This document shows, piece by piece, positions 5,793 through 5,877 of a stretch of DNA of 5,877 nucleotides. Origin of the DNA: Hungatella sp. UBA3402 (lineage in GTDB: Bacteria; Bacillota; Clostridia; Lachnospirales; Lachnospiraceae); the NCBI GenBank assembly GCA_002358555.1, contig DEPC01000182.1, positions 1 to 5,877 of the forward strand. Direction: 5' to 3'. The notes below the pieces were generated by a model, which was not told the DNA's origin, did not search any database, and was given only the letters and a program-made list of their open reading frames with translations. A program made the position numbers and the translations under genes. The stretch's first letter is position 1; each line of letters opens with the position of its first letter.

Positions 5793-5877
5793 AATGATAC
5801 AAAGAACTTGCATTATTATACAAAAATATATCTCTTTTTAAGCATTAAAAGTAAATAGCTGTCACAAAATCCTTTTT
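5793..5877. other. AT-rich sequence after ftsH, no supported feature
   Basis: The 85 bases to the right edge contain no gene and no convincing terminator. The only fold seen, CTTTT/AAAAG around 5834-5851, is short and all but one pair is A-T. A real ftsH terminator, or continued transcription into a downstream gene, would lie beyond the window. Confidence 0.5.

Noticed and set aside
5808..5836. TTGCAT at 5808-5813 as the start of a promoter for a gene to the right
   Set aside because: The sequence at the proper distance (TCTCTT) is not a -10 box, and no gene is visible before the edge.
5834..5851. CTTTT/AAAAG fold after ftsH as a terminator
   Set aside because: Five mostly A-T pairs with an eight-base loop and no U-run behind it are too weak to call.

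Overview
The window looks like a chromosomal segment of a low-to-moderate GC Firmicute, most likely a clostridium of the Lachnospiraceae type. I infer this from protein style (an Asn-rich FtsH N-terminus, the AzlC/AzlD and CTP synthase sequences), strong Shine-Dalgarno sites of the AGGAGG/GAGGTGAT kind and SigA-like promoters. No database search was possible, so the taxonomy is a guess. I see no phage, insertion sequence, CRISPR array, tRNA or rRNA.

Left to right. (1) 1-437, minus: the N-terminal half of a radical SAM protein related to pyruvate formate-lyase activating enzymes (COG1313 type), cut by the left edge. (2) 438-555: a compact divergent promoter region with a near-consensus rightward promoter. 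(3) 556-1638, plus: azlC and azlD, the two subunits of a branched-chain amino acid exporter; azlD starts at TTG. (4) 1650-1677: a hairpin between convergent genes, working best as a terminator for the leftward transcript. (5) 1694-1870, minus: a 58-residue, very acidic small protein with a strong ribosome binding site, of unknown function. (6) 1936-3537, minus: pyrG, a complete CTP synthase. (7) 3538-3881: a 344-base divergent regulatory region holding a pyrG leader hairpin, back-to-back promoters for pyrG and ftsH, and an elaborate inverted-repeat structure (3750-3827) that would form the extreme 5' end of the ftsH mRNA. (8) 3882-5792, plus: ftsH, a complete membrane-bound AAA+ zinc protease. 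(9) 5793-5877: AT-rich, nothing convincing.

The genes are mostly housekeeping and do not form one pathway: nucleotide synthesis (pyrG), membrane protein quality control (ftsH), amino acid export (azlCD) and an orphan radical SAM enzyme. No new multi-gene system is evident. The parts most worth a second look are the ftsH leader, which can fold in two mutually exclusive ways, and the small acidic protein downstream of pyrG.
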